Below, piece after piece: positions 1 through 11,168 of a DNA stretch of 64,000 bases. The translations under genes were made by a program, and so were the position numbers. Under the pieces are notes generated by a model, which was not told where the DNA came from, made no database searches, and worked only from the letters and a program-made list of their open reading frames with translations. Location: contig CM044956.1 in assembly GCA_024516035.1 (NCBI GenBank), positions 53,247,316-53,311,315 on the forward strand, written 5' to 3'. Position 1 is the first letter of the stretch. The number at the start of each line of letters is the position of its first letter. This DNA comes from Bactericera cockerelli. Taxonomy: Eukaryota > Arthropoda > Insecta > Hemiptera > Triozidae.

Positions 1-326
1 GTAATCAACTGTATAGTAGATAAGTCATGCGCATATTGGAGACTCATACGGCACGGCATAGAAAGACATCCAGCGTAAATGTTAACCAGTTTAATGACAG
101 CGAGTTAATTGGGCAATCAAACGGGAATCCAGACCAATTCCTAACTGTGATGGTATGCCTGGCCTTCTTAATTGTTGTACTGTAATTACCGCGTGACTGG
201 AAGAGATCTTCAGGAGGAAGACAGAGTTGAACATGAGTCAATGCAGCGACCTATATGAGGACGCATGAAAGAAATCGTCGGCTTAAGTCTCCTTCTTTGG
301 TTTTTTAAAAAAATAATGAAGTTTTA

Positions 327-458
327 AAAAAGTTATCATATTTGTGTTCATCACTGTTGTGATATCACGACTACTCAAACTCGCTTTACTAAATCCAGAC
401 TGAAACCGGTACTTGAACGACCGACCTTCAGTTTACAAGTCCGCTACTGAGGTAGTGT
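327..458 (-). mobile_element. tRNA-derived SINE family A
   Basis: Complementary order: TTATCATATTTGTGTTCATC, GATATCACGACTACTC, AACTCGCTTTACTAAAT, GTTTACAAGTCCG. Confidence 0.75.
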
Positions 459-1129
459 TTGGACCACGTAATATTCAAAATACAGAGAGAGCCGTCGTAA
501 TATGACCATGCAGTTGAGAACGACGTCAAAAAAAAATTACGATCCCATCGGGATTTGAACCAGATGGGTCACCGGGTATGTTACTTATTACACAGCCACG
601 GTGACAACTCTTTCGGTTATGTCTTTATTGCTTATAACTTGTAAATATGTGTCACATATGATATAATATACATAAGTTGAGTGAGAGTAAATTTAAATTG
701 GGTGCATTATACGCACACATACTTGCATGCATGCAACGATCATTATTCCGCCCTTATGCAAGTGCATTCATACCTTTCCAGACCTCTGTCTCGAGTGTCA
801 CCCTGCGGTGGAGGTTGCATTATCAAAGGCATGATGCAGCACAAAGTCACTGGCCAAATTAATTGACTTGGCGATGTGGTTTCCGAGGAAGTATACAATA
901 TCAGGAGCCTTTCACACCAGCGTAGGTTAGGGGAGGGGGGGGGGGGGGGGGGCTAGGGGGCCCTCTGTTGATGATTTTTTTAGGCTGATTTCATTATTTT
1001 TCTTTCTTTAGGATAAGCAAAGTAAAAATCAAACAAAATTTGAAATTTTGAACAAATCAAAACGAAGTAAAACTTCGAAAAAAACTTAGTGAGTAGGGGA
1101 GAGAGGTGGAAAGTATAAGGAAGGAATTC

Positions 1130-1300
1130 TGTTGACCCAGCAACTAAATGGGAAGGATTGTGTCACTTCTCGTCCATCAGAAAGGAGGCAAACTGGGTGG
1201 GCAGGCTAAAACACAGACCATAAGCATCTACAGTAGCTCCTGTTTCGAAGCTACAAATTGAAAAAGGTGGTGAAACACTCATTTTATAATAATAAAAAAA
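1130..1300 (+). mobile_element. tRNA-derived SINE family F, 5'-truncated
   Basis: CTGTTGACCCAGCAACTAAA, CACTTCTCGTCCATCAGAAA, CAGTAGCTCCTGTTTCG, GTGAAACACTCATTT. Confidence 0.75.
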
Positions 1301-1703
1301 ATCATAATATATCTTCTTTTTGATCCTAAACCTCCCCTATTGGAAATTTTAACCTACGCCAGTGGTCTTTCTCATCATTTTGAGATGAATCATGACCTCA
1401 GAGAAGAAGAGCTACATATCTGAAAGTTGTTACCTTGAAGTAGATGTCGTAAAGCAGAGAGGTGAGAGTCTGTTAGTTTGTTACCGACCTGCCATTCTAA
1501 TCCATTACCAATCAATGAAATAGATGAGCTTGGAAATGAAACGGTTGAGGTTGACGTGGCTGATTGGTTGATGGAGTCGTCTGGTAATTTATTTTTTAAT
1601 TGAAATTTGGTTGTCGAGGTAGCACCAGGAGATAATTGATACAGTTCTCTGATCTTGAGAAGACGCAGTGTCCCTTGGTTGCATTCCGATATATCCCATA
1701 GAA

Positions 1704-1944
1704 CAGCGGTCGGCAACCTGGGGTCCGCGGACCCCCGGGGGTCCGCGAAGCCATTTCAGGATTTAAAAAAAGAAGAATAAAAGTAGCTCATGAACTCGAA
1801 TCATAAATAGTCCGAGGTACTCCACTTCCCCCTAACTACTTTTCTTTCATAATCTCACCCCCCCCCTTTTGTAATGTGGGGGTCCCTTTAAAAAAATTGA
1901 GATATGCTAGGGGTCCGCGTAGTTCAAAAGGTTGCCGACCGCTG
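1704..1944. mobile_element. Short hAT-type MITE (241 bp)
   Basis: Termini CAGCGGTCGGCAACC are perfect 15-bp inverted repeats, and the perfect 8-bp target duplication CCATAGAA lies at 1696-1703 and 1945-1952. The sub-termini carry GGGGTCCGCG motifs in opposite orientations. No coding content. Confidence 0.93.
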
Positions 1945-3065
1945 CCATAGAACATGTACTTAATGCATTGACCGACCTCAGTAGTTGATATGTATATAGA
2001 GTATGCAATTTTCGGTTGCCTTTGAATTCGGATGATTGATTCGAGAGAAGTCACATACTCTCTATACTAAGAGTAGGTACAAAACTACACACATACATCT
2101 TCTCTTCCTGCACAGGGTAATTCTTTACAATATTTACCTTTTACCTCAAGGGTAAATATTGTACAAGAGGGCATTGAGGAGGTCAAATTGACCGGATTTT
2201 GTACTGACCTTTACAATTTTAATTTTGTAATACTTGTTTTAGGGTATACCGTAAATTACCTGAGCCTTATTGTATGTATGTAACATATTTTACTACCAAG
2301 AATATCTTAAATTGATACATACATATATTACTTGTGTAATATTTTCACGAGAGCTTTATTGGTCATGAATGTTATTTTACTTCCGTAATATTTAATAATA
2401 TACGTATCGGACACTATTTTATCTATTTTTTTTTTTTATTTAATATTATTGATTGTAAAAATCAATTTAATATTGAAATTTATTTTTCAACACTTCAAGG
2501 CGTGAAAGTCATGTTATTACTTCAAAAAATACAAGTTATTATAACCTTTATGATATGTTCACTTTTATAAAAACAATTCATTCAAACATCAATAATTAAT
2601 GTTTGAAATACATACCTATTATCTATTATCAAAATCTCAACGACAATAATCAAAGTTTAAATCAACTTTTGGATGTACATTAATATAATCAATTACAAAA
2701 ATTCTCACGGGCTTGTATTATAAGTATTTGTCTCGTATGCTGATAAACTGATAATATTAATGCGACAGTATTTATGTTGTAACCACAATAGCCTTTGATC
2801 AAACCGCGGCGTCTCCCGTTTTACAAAGAAAATACAAATACAAATAAAGTTTGCTAAGGCAAGGACTATGAATCAGTGTTACAGACCTTCTTTAAATAAA
2901 TATTCATTAAAAAAGAAAAGGTTTTCTAAACCGACTTCCGATTTTTAATACCAAAACAGAAGTTGTGGCCCTCCAAATAACATGTGATATGTATGAGTCA
3001 TCAAATCATCTAACGGCGGAAGTAAATTTTGATGATTAGGTTTACCGAGTGGAAATAATAAATCA

Positions 3066-3155
3066 ATCACTTGATGACAGTTGATTCAAGTGTTATCACT
3101 TGATGACAGTTGATATAAGTGTTATCACTTCATAACAATTGACTGAAGCGTTAAC
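3066..3155. repeat. 3 x 29-bp degenerate tandem repeat
   Basis: ATCACTTGATGACAGTTGAT(T/A).. AAGTGTT at 29-bp spacing; the third copy is diverged (ATCACTTCATAACAATTGAC). Confidence 0.85.
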
Positions 3156-4214
3156 GCTCTTTTTCACATGATTTGCAAATTTTACAGTTCTGATTTGAAT
3201 CCTACATACGAGATTGCCACGAGAAATAGAGCCGTTAGTGTCACCGTAATAGCTTGACCGTGTGATAAATTAACATTGGACTCCTACATATCCACGGGGC
3301 ACAGGTGCGAAGACAGCACAATGGACACAGAAGATAAATTTCAATCCTAGATTGACACTTTCATAGTATTGTTACAAGTTTCTTAGTGCTCTGTTAATTG
3401 CTTTCAGAGGGAAAGGAAGAAAAGGAGGAAAAAGAGTCAGGTAAAAGAATAAATTGACTTCTGTTCTTTTTGTATCGAGTAAAGGTCCTTCATTGATAGA
3501 AATTCAGCATAGGGTAGATGTTTAGAAGGATCCAGGGTAGATGTTTAGAAAAGGTTACAAAGGTAGTCTCCTGTGCGATTCTCGTAAAATGCACCACTGT
3601 GCAAGAGAACATGAGCAGTAGCCTAATTTATTATCCTCAGCTTCTGGAAATAATGCATCTGATGTACAGGGTGGGGTGGAAAATTGTGGATAGAAAATTA
3701 ACTTTAGGTGATATTGACGTTTTGTGGGTCTTATGTAAAACTGAACTCTCAATTTAGTCTAAAAAAACTCGTGAATTGATTTTTTTTTTTAATTTATTTC
3801 ATCCATGATGCTTGTGTTAAAATTCAAGCAATTACAGTTTTTGTAATATTTTATTTATTTCATTTATGATAAAAAATTTTTTTTGTAATACTAGAATTCG
3901 AGCAAAAAATAAATAAAAATTACATGATACCATGTCTGAAAATTTCCTATATTTGTTAATTCAGGTTATCATAACTACTTGGTTTTAGAGCAGAGACCAA
4001 TGAGTGCTGTTCCAACAGTAAAAAAATTATCATCTAATTGTTAATCTAACAATTTAAGACTAAATAAAGGTCAAGATATGAGTCTGCATTTTAATTACGT
4101 AACTAATTATATTATAACAGAACACTCAAAAAGTAGCTATGCATATGATGCATAATTGCATATAGAGCATAAACTTGGAAAAGGCTATAGGTAGGTGTGT
4201 TGTGGTATTTGTGA

Positions 4215-4345
4215 TAAATTTCTGGTAAAGACAATTACTAGCTTTACTAATTATTATCTTAACTTGGAACTTGAACCACGAACCTCCAGATTAGAAGTCA
4301 GCCACCTTGTCCATCAAGCTACTAAGGTCGGCTGGTATGTACCTA
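4215..4345 (-). mobile_element. tRNA-derived SINE family A, diverged
   Basis: AACTTGGAACTTGAACCACG and CCTCCAGATTAGAAGTCAGC to GCTACTAAGGTCGGC on the plus strand are the complement of the head. Confidence 0.6.
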
Positions 4346-5158
4346 CAATTGTAGAGTATTTAGAAGATATTATTATGGAAAAATTCCTGTATGGAAGCAA
4401 ATTTATACGTTATCTGTTTACAAGAATTCTAGAGACAGTAACAAAGGCAATAGTAACTGTGATGATAATGATTCCAATATCAATAGTGATGTCAATAATA
4501 CAATCACTTGGGTCAATTCCATGGAAGCAAGCAGCTTTTGTTCTACCCACCCCTAATGTTCAATTCTTCCTATTATTTCGTACAATATCTTTCAACTCCC
4601 AAGTTCCGAATTTACACGCTTGTTAATTTCAGATAAATTTACATTGTTTTCTTCTGATATGTCTTTTGGACATAAAACATCTATTTCTCCATTTTTTTTT
4701 CTTTTATTTTGTCGCTTGTCAACATCTCCTTGAAGTTTTATCTTCTTGTTATAGATTGTTTTGTTGCCACGTCAAAGTTGTCAATTATCTTTCGACATTT
4801 TGTGTTATTTTTTTACAGCATCCATTAGTCTTTCATTTGATTATATTTTTCTCTCTCTAGTGCTCTTAAAAGGAAAAGTGCCCCTAAGATTATCCGGAGA
4901 AGAAGCTTTTCAACTTGAATTTGGTGCTTTCTTTCGGAATCCTATGGCTTGTTTGGTAGCGTTATACATATCACTTTACATTACATATCACTTTATATGT
5001 ATAGTTCGTATATTTATTTATTATTCACCAGACACCATTTTCAATAATCTTATATTATAATTAATCCATACAATGAGACAATTCTGGCAAATAGATTAAA
5101 ACAAGGACCAATTGACGAGAAATTTTAAGAATTTTTTTATCTAATAAATTCTCCTTAA

Positions 5159-5449
5159 CACGTTAAACACCACAGCAATTTTCCAGTATTTTTTTCTGTT
5201 CCTGTCAACCATATGTGGTTGACATGAAGCAATGCTCTACGTACCTGTCAACCACTAGTGGTTGACTTGAGGTACAGTACTTTATGTTCCTGGCATTCTC
5301 TGGTGGTTGACATTTCAATGTATTTCTTACGAGAAGTCTGTTCTTTGGAACACAGCCTTTTTGGGACCTTATGACTTTTTGGGCTTGTGACCGTGGAACA
5401 TGGGGAAACTCAAAAGTCCACCACATGTGGTTGACAGGTACTCAACGTG
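5159..5449. mobile_element. Probable piggyBac-type MITE with internal 20-bp palindromes
   Basis: Left end TTAA-CACGTTAAACACC and right end (reverse complement) TTAG-CACGTTGAGTACC give imperfect 13-bp inverted repeats beside a TTAA target, mutated to CTAA on the right (5450-5453). Inside are palindromes such as GTCAACCACTAGTGGTTGAC (5247-5266) and GTCAACCATATGTGGTTGAC (near 5206-5225), with related half-sites at 5300-5312 and 5416-5436. No transposase. The superfamily is inferred from TTAA and terminus style. Confidence 0.65.
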
Positions 5450-6316
5450 CTAATACTAAAAACATAGATACGTCACATGTATACCACCTCTGCAAGCTTA
5501 TAAAACAGTTTTTTGTAAGGTTACAAATAATACTATAAGAAAGCTTACGATCTTATCTGCTATTACTAGTGAAGTGTTCCAATAAATAACAATTTGTAAC
5601 TTGTAACCAAGTTATAATGTCTATGTAAAATATAGATATACATATTATTATCTTAAATAGGTGCATATGTATGATTACTACTTTCTAAATGCATCTTGCG
5701 TCAAAGAATAAGAAATCCATTTGATATTCAGATCAATCCAGATAAACAATGATCCATTTGGTCCATTAAATTCCCAATGTCTTCCTTTCCATCAGCTGAT
5801 GATTATAATAATGTCAATGATAATATTATGATTATTTAAAAATGATATTTCAGTTTTTTAAATGATCATAGTTTTTTTTAAATGATAGCATGATGATCAT
5901 AATATCAATGATGATAATAAAATAATAATTATTTTTTAAAAAATATAATACTATGATATTTTTTCAATGATCATTGTCATAACAGTAACTTTTTTTCGAC
6001 TAATGGACTTTGCTCCTACACATTGAAATCTCAGACGTCACCTCTCCACAGGCCTTTCACGTGTAATTCTAGTAGGTGTCTAGAGCCAGGACACGTGTCC
6101 ATTGTCGTGTACTCTTGGCATTGTTCTTGGTGTTATGCATGCTTTACAGTGCACAACAGAGTCATTGCAAATTAGTGAGAAGGTGTCATTTGATATTTTA
6201 TGTACCTTGTTGTGAGGAAGCGATTTTGAGTATTTGTGATATCACAAAAGTGATTAACACAAATATGATAACTAACTACCTTGTTGTGAGGAGCATATTG
6301 CTATAACATCTACGGC

Positions 6317-6460
6317 AGGGCTGCCCAACCAGTCGATCGCGGAGTGATTTTGGGTCGATCACGTCCAGAGAGTTGAGATGACGTTCTAAAAGTCTAGATC
6401 TCTTTAGTACAAAATGATTGTGAACGAGGTTTTCTGGATTGGGTCGATCGCGTTAATTAT
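6317..6460. repeat. Possible hAT end fragment with GTCGATCGCG motifs
   Basis: Begins CAGGGCTGCCCAACCAGTCG, a hAT-like terminus, and repeats GGTCGATC(G/A)CG at about 6335, 6353 and 6440. No opposite terminus or 8-bp duplication was found, so it is either one end of a damaged element or chance. Confidence 0.3.
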
Positions 6461-7821
6461 CTGAAGCTTAAAGTAATGATATTTTTCGGTTCCAAGTGCG
6501 GTTAGCTTTTAGAGAAGGTGGGTTTTTAGTGGGTGAAAATCCCACACTCTAGGTTAGTCTTTAAAAAAAAATTCCTGCCTTCCATTTAAAAAGAAGTAGC
6601 TAGGTAATTCTTAAGTTTCATACTTACAGCTGATTTCGTTATTAAAAATATTTTTTAAGCACAGCTCATAGCTCGAAGATGCACGGTTTACTCCACATTG
6701 GTATTATCTCAACAATTACCAATCGAAGTTTGTCAAAGGACTAATAAAGAACCCTGTATATACAGAGATGATAAACGAAACTTTTATCGAACAAACACGG
6801 GAATAGATGAAATGGAACTAGAACATATTGGAGGTATACTATGTGTATGATAAAATTATTAATATTGGATAACCAATATATTTCTCGATAAACATATCGA
6901 TATATAATTATAATATTTTCAGCTAGATACTCGTACATACATACATCAATTTATGTACATTGATAAATTGATATGCTGCAAATAATGTAGGTAAGTATAT
7001 TATGCAAAATTATTGATGTTATTTTCGATATAAAATACCATGGTGTTATGCTGTATAGGTGTATAGGATATACTATACACATCGATAAGTCTGGTATATT
7101 ACAGGATAAAATCCATATACTTTGCCCCTGCAGGTTCAATATTAATTAACATGAGCTCCACAGTTCAAAGGAGATTCCACTGGAAGCTCTATGCTGTCTC
7201 CTTCAGAGCCAGTCCCTGTGTTTGTGCTAATATCTCTTCAGCAGATTATTCCTGCTTTTGAAACTCCAGAGCCGAATGCGATAGCAGAAATATGTAATAT
7301 TATAGGTACTAATGTCGATTTCAGTCATGTACTCATTAACATGCTAATAAGGGGTGAAATGGTACTCTTGCCTGTTGTTTAATCTTCAGGGTATGAAAAA
7401 AATCCCCCACCCATATTAGTTTATTATATAGGGTAAAGAAAATCTAGAAGCACAATTTTTTATATGCTATAAAAATTAACCCTACAGCAGGTTGAGGAGA
7501 ATCAAAAATTGATACATTCAACCAATTTTTTTTTACTAAATTTCTAACTCTGTAGGCATTCATTGATTACTTTCCTTTCTATTGGATGAGGAAAGTAAAA
7601 AATAAATAATAATAATAATTTAAGTCCGCATGGATAGGTTTTGAATGGAACCAGAAAAAAAAATTCATCTCCATTTGAATTCTTAACAAAATTCAAACTT
7701 TTTTAGCCTTAAAAACCATCATTTTTAAGTTTAGATTTAGTAGAATGAACAAGCATGTTTCAAAAATCTTTTTAAATCTTTTTTTTTTTTCAATACTTTA
7801 TAAGGGTGTTTAAAATATAAC

Positions 7822-7965
7822 AGCCTTTTCTAGAGCTACAGTAGACGCTTGTGGTCAGTGTTGTGGCGTGCCCAGACTCGTAGAGTACCTAACCTCTGAT
7901 GTATGAGAAGTGGCTTCCCAGTTAGGCGACACTATACGTCTCTTAGGGTCTAATAACACCACAAA
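7822..7965 (-). mobile_element. tRNA-derived SINE family F fragment
   Basis: Plus strand shows the complement: GCTACAGTAGACGCTTGTGG, GTGGCGTGCCCAG, CTCTGATGTATGAGAAGTGG. Confidence 0.65.
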
Positions 7966-8126
7966 AACATTATTGAATTTCAAACAAGCCAGTCTGTCTC
8001 TCCGACCTGAAATCTTAAATTTTGGCTTATCTTAAATTTAATCCCGTTTTATACCTAAATCGGTTTTGACAAACGTAAAGATCAAAATAAGGTCGAAAAA
8101 TTTGATTTTTTTTACCAAGAGTAGGT

Positions 8127-8180
8127 AAATTGTATAGCTACAATTTTTGTCCCTCAATTGTATAGCTACAATTTTTGTCC
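8127..8180. repeat. Tandem duplication
   Basis: AATTGTATAGCTACAATTTT followed by TGTCC occurs twice in tandem; each copy includes a palindrome-like AATTGTATAGCTACAATT. Confidence 0.9.
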
Positions 8181-8267
8181 TGGGATTCGAACCCCGGATC
8201 TTCTGTATGGTTAGTGAGGATGAGACAATTATTCACGTCTTCATTCTCAATATTTCGAAGTTCTGTA

Positions 8268-8440
8268 GTCACCATGGCAGAGTGGAGAGGCGCGCTCGGC
8301 TTGCACCCACGGTGACCAGGGTTCGAATCGGAAGTCGGAATTTTTAGGCTCCTTACTTTGAATGTGATGGAGTCAACTCATTCCTTGTACGAGTAATAAG
8401 TACTTCTTTAATGTGACCAGCGACCAGTGGTGGACTTATG
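8268..8440 (+). mobile_element. tRNA(Leu/Ser)-like SINE family I
   Basis: CATGGCAGAGTGGAGAGGCG (type-II-tRNA A box) and CAGGGTTCGAATCGG (B box), followed by a non-tRNA body. Only one copy is clear. The D/T arms decay, so it is not a functional tRNA. Confidence 0.5.
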
Positions 8441-8505
8441 GGCAAAAACAAGATACCTAGGTATTAGGATATAATATATAACATACCAATGTATATACCT
8501 ATTTT

Positions 8506-8657
8506 TTTAAGTTATCATATTTGTGTTAAATCATTTCGCGATGTCACAACTAGACTGTTTTATTAAATATTTAGTTAACTTGGGACTCGAATCACCGACC
8601 TCCAGGTTACAAGTCCGCCGCCTTATCGATCATCGGTCGAGCTACTGAGGTCAGTGG
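8506..8657 (-). mobile_element. tRNA-derived SINE family A
   Basis: Complement of the A/B box head (CTCCAGGTTACAAGTCCGCC...GCTACTGAGGTC) with tail AGTTATCATATTTGTGTTAA. Confidence 0.78.
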
Positions 8658-8718
8658 TATTAGAATGTTCAAGGATGTCTATTAGAAAGAGTCCTTTAGT
8701 TCTGTGCTACCCACTAAT

Positions 8719-8995
8719 TTTTTTTTTTTTTTTTTTTTTTTTTAAGTGGGGTTTAACGTCGCTTTCAACTGCCATGGTCATATCACGACGGGGGTTTTAC
8801 CCTCCAATCGCAGGAAACTCACAAACCTGCTACTCACATTGAGCTCACCCAGCCTGAGTGGGGCCGGGAAAAGCCAGCGTCACGAGAATTAGAATTTGAA
8901 TGGTCACCCATCCAAGTCTTAACCTCGCTGAATGTCGCTTAACTTCGGTGTTCTGAAGGGAACCGGTGTATTCAACATGCCATCGACGCTGGCTT
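8719..8995 (-). mobile_element. 5S rRNA-derived SINE, full length
   Basis: On the minus strand the unit opens with a 5S rRNA-like head of ~120 nt. GCCAGCGTC pairs with GACGCTGGC at its other end (helix I kept), with TTGAATACACCGGTTC, CCGAAGTTAAGC and CTTGGATGGGTGACC (pol III internal control region) between. A core follows (GGCTGGGTGAGC..AATGTGAGTAGC..GGAGGGTAAAACCCCCGTC), then ACGTTAAACCCC and a poly-A tail (T run 8719-8744). This is the clearest copy in the window. Confidence 0.92.
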
Positions 8996-9427
8996 GATAT
9001 AATAATACATGGAAACACATCTATGTATTACTTCTGAGTTCTAAAAATACGCGCTGTCCTCCACTGGAGTTAAAGTTTTGAGCGTATGTTTTTCGCAGAG
9101 CTACACATAGATATTGCAGAATGTAATAATTTAATTATTGTCAGAGCAATGTGTTGTGTACACATTAAAATCCCCGCCAGTTCAATTGCTAATATAGAGA
9201 GAACAATTATTTATGTGTTTAACCCTTGCTTGGCACAGAACACGATAGTTACAGAACTACGTTTTGGGTACTCAAAAGTTTGTAGTCATAACAGAGCTTA
9301 TACCTACCAATCATAATCCCAGGAGTTACTTTTTACTTTGTCTCCATCAGACATGTGCCTACACCCTACAACCTACATGTTGTAGGTATGTACTTACTAA
9401 GTATCGTAGGTATCATTTATTTATATA

Positions 9428-9725
9428 TAAGATGAGTGTTTCACAGCCGATTTTATTACGTAGCCATGAAACAGGAGCTACTGTAGACGCTTGTGGTCTG
9501 TTTTGTAGCCTGCCCATCCAGTAGTATGCCTCCCCTCTGATGGGCGAGAAGTGACACAGTACTTCCCAATTAGGTGCTGGGTCAACACGAGCGCACCGGA
9601 AGGTATCCCTTACAAACAACTGTAACCAAATGAAGAAGACAAATTTTTGTCGGCACGGGGGATCGAATCCGGGACATTCCACATGGCAAGCGAGTAGTTA
9701 TCCACTGACCTAATCGCGCGCTTGT
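9428..9725 (-). mobile_element. tRNA-derived SINE family F
   Basis: Near full-length minus copy with GACCCAGCACCTAATTGGG, TTCCGGTGCGC and a diverged tRNA-like head around 9660-9725 (GGATTCGATCCC). Confidence 0.82.
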
Positions 9726-10076
9726 CTATTAATAGTACCAGGTATTTATCTTATTTATGTATTGGGTGATAAATGAAACTTTCAGAGCAGACCTCAGCAG
9801 CTCAGTGCGTTATCTAATGAGTTTTTGTCCACCGCTGGAGTCTAAAAAGGCTAAAAGTATCTAAAAAGGCTATAAAGACTTGACCTCGTCACTTGAGGTA
9901 TGCAAGAAAACTCACGTATACAGGTATACATCACATATCGATACGACCCAAAAATCCATATCCAGCCAGAGCCAGACTCAAAGGCACCTTGCTGAATGCA
10001 TCAGTTTTCCTGAGATCGCTGAAGTTAAAAAGGAGCTTCTAGCGAAAAAAAAAGGTTTGGTTTTTGACACCAGACT

Positions 10077-10255
10077 CCTAGGTCCTGGTTTCAGAACGCA
10101 CTCTCCACTCTCATAATCCCCAAGTCTCCCTTTCAACCGTCACACGACGCAGGTTATTTCAATCAAATTAAACAATCAGAGTGCGTTATGTGACGGTTGA
10201 AAGGGAGATTTGGGGGGTTGGAGATTGGAGAGTGTTTTCTGGAACAAGGGCCTGA
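10077..10255. repeat. Imperfect long hairpin / MITE-like inverted repeat
   Basis: Left arm from about 10077 (GGTCCTGGTTTCAGAACG, then CTCCCTTTCAACCGTCACA ending near 10145) pairs with the right arm ending near 10255 (starting TGTGACGGTTGAAAGGGAG at about 10190). Arms are ~70 bp with several mismatches, around a ~45-bp loop. Probably a small MITE. Confidence 0.65.
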
Positions 10256-11050
10256 TGCACAGCTTTGTGATCCTAGCTATTCCCGTGACAACCCCGAACG
10301 CGTGAGATTAATACCCCCTCTCGAATAACTTCCATTTTATATAACAATAATATATTCCATGTTAAAGAGTTAGTAAAAATGAATAATTCCTATACGAGAA
10401 TAACACAGGTCACTCAAAGGGTTAACTCAGGTCCCGCAGTTATCAAGTAATAATTCCAATACCATACCAAACAGAAGCTCCACCATGCACCAGCACCAGC
10501 AGCACACACAGGCCTTGTACCATTTATTATGAAACAAAGTACTTTTTATATCCAAACACAACCAGGATATTATTGTCCTGGAGATTTCTAAGCCTATAAA
10601 TAGCTGTATCATACTGCGGATGAATAGAATGGCACAGTGTTTAATGTTCCCATCCAATAAATAGTAAATACCCAGTTAAAAACAATTGGCAGTCGTATGC
10701 AGATTAGCGCTGGAGCTACAGGCCTATGGCATCCAGCCGCTGTACTATAAATTCGCCGTTTTGAAGGTTTGGTCGATTCAAATGTCTTTTTCCCAGCGTC
10801 GAACAGATAGGCTACAAGCACACCGGACGATTGTTTGGTGCGCTGGATGTCTCCACTAAAACTAATACCATAGTGAATGTCCACTGACACAGACTATGAA
10901 CTACCGTCGTGGTCCAACAATGTTGACCGGTAGAAGTGGCAGCTCTGTAATCAAGTGTCCAAATAAAATTACGTTACAACTTTCTGTTCAAGGAATGGTA
11001 ATTTATGAAAAGGACAAAATTACGAGTAAACATTGCAGTTGGGTAAGCAT

Positions 11051-11168
11051 TTTTTTTTTTTTTTTTTTTTTTTCTTGTGGTTTTTTAAATGTTTGCTTAT
11101 TCCTCAACTCCCTGGAAACTCACAAAACAGCTAGGTACCCACAGTAAGCTCACCCAGCCTGGTTTCGT
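11051..11168 (-). mobile_element. 5S-type SINE tail/core fragment
   Basis: Long T run (poly-A on minus), then GGAAACTCACAAAACAGCTA and AGCTCACCCAGCCTGG, the complement of the core domain. Head missing. A shorter core fragment also occurs at 11912-11952 and a tail fragment at 485-537. Confidence 0.6.

Noticed and set aside
1390..2054. Frames on both sides of the hAT MITE that might be one gene split by insertion
   Set aside because: After removing the MITE the two frames do not join in phase and no domain is recognisable.
4195..4626. 143-residue frame with hydrophobic stretches
   Set aside because: It overlaps a minus-strand family A SINE and AT-rich spacer; no domain or codon bias.
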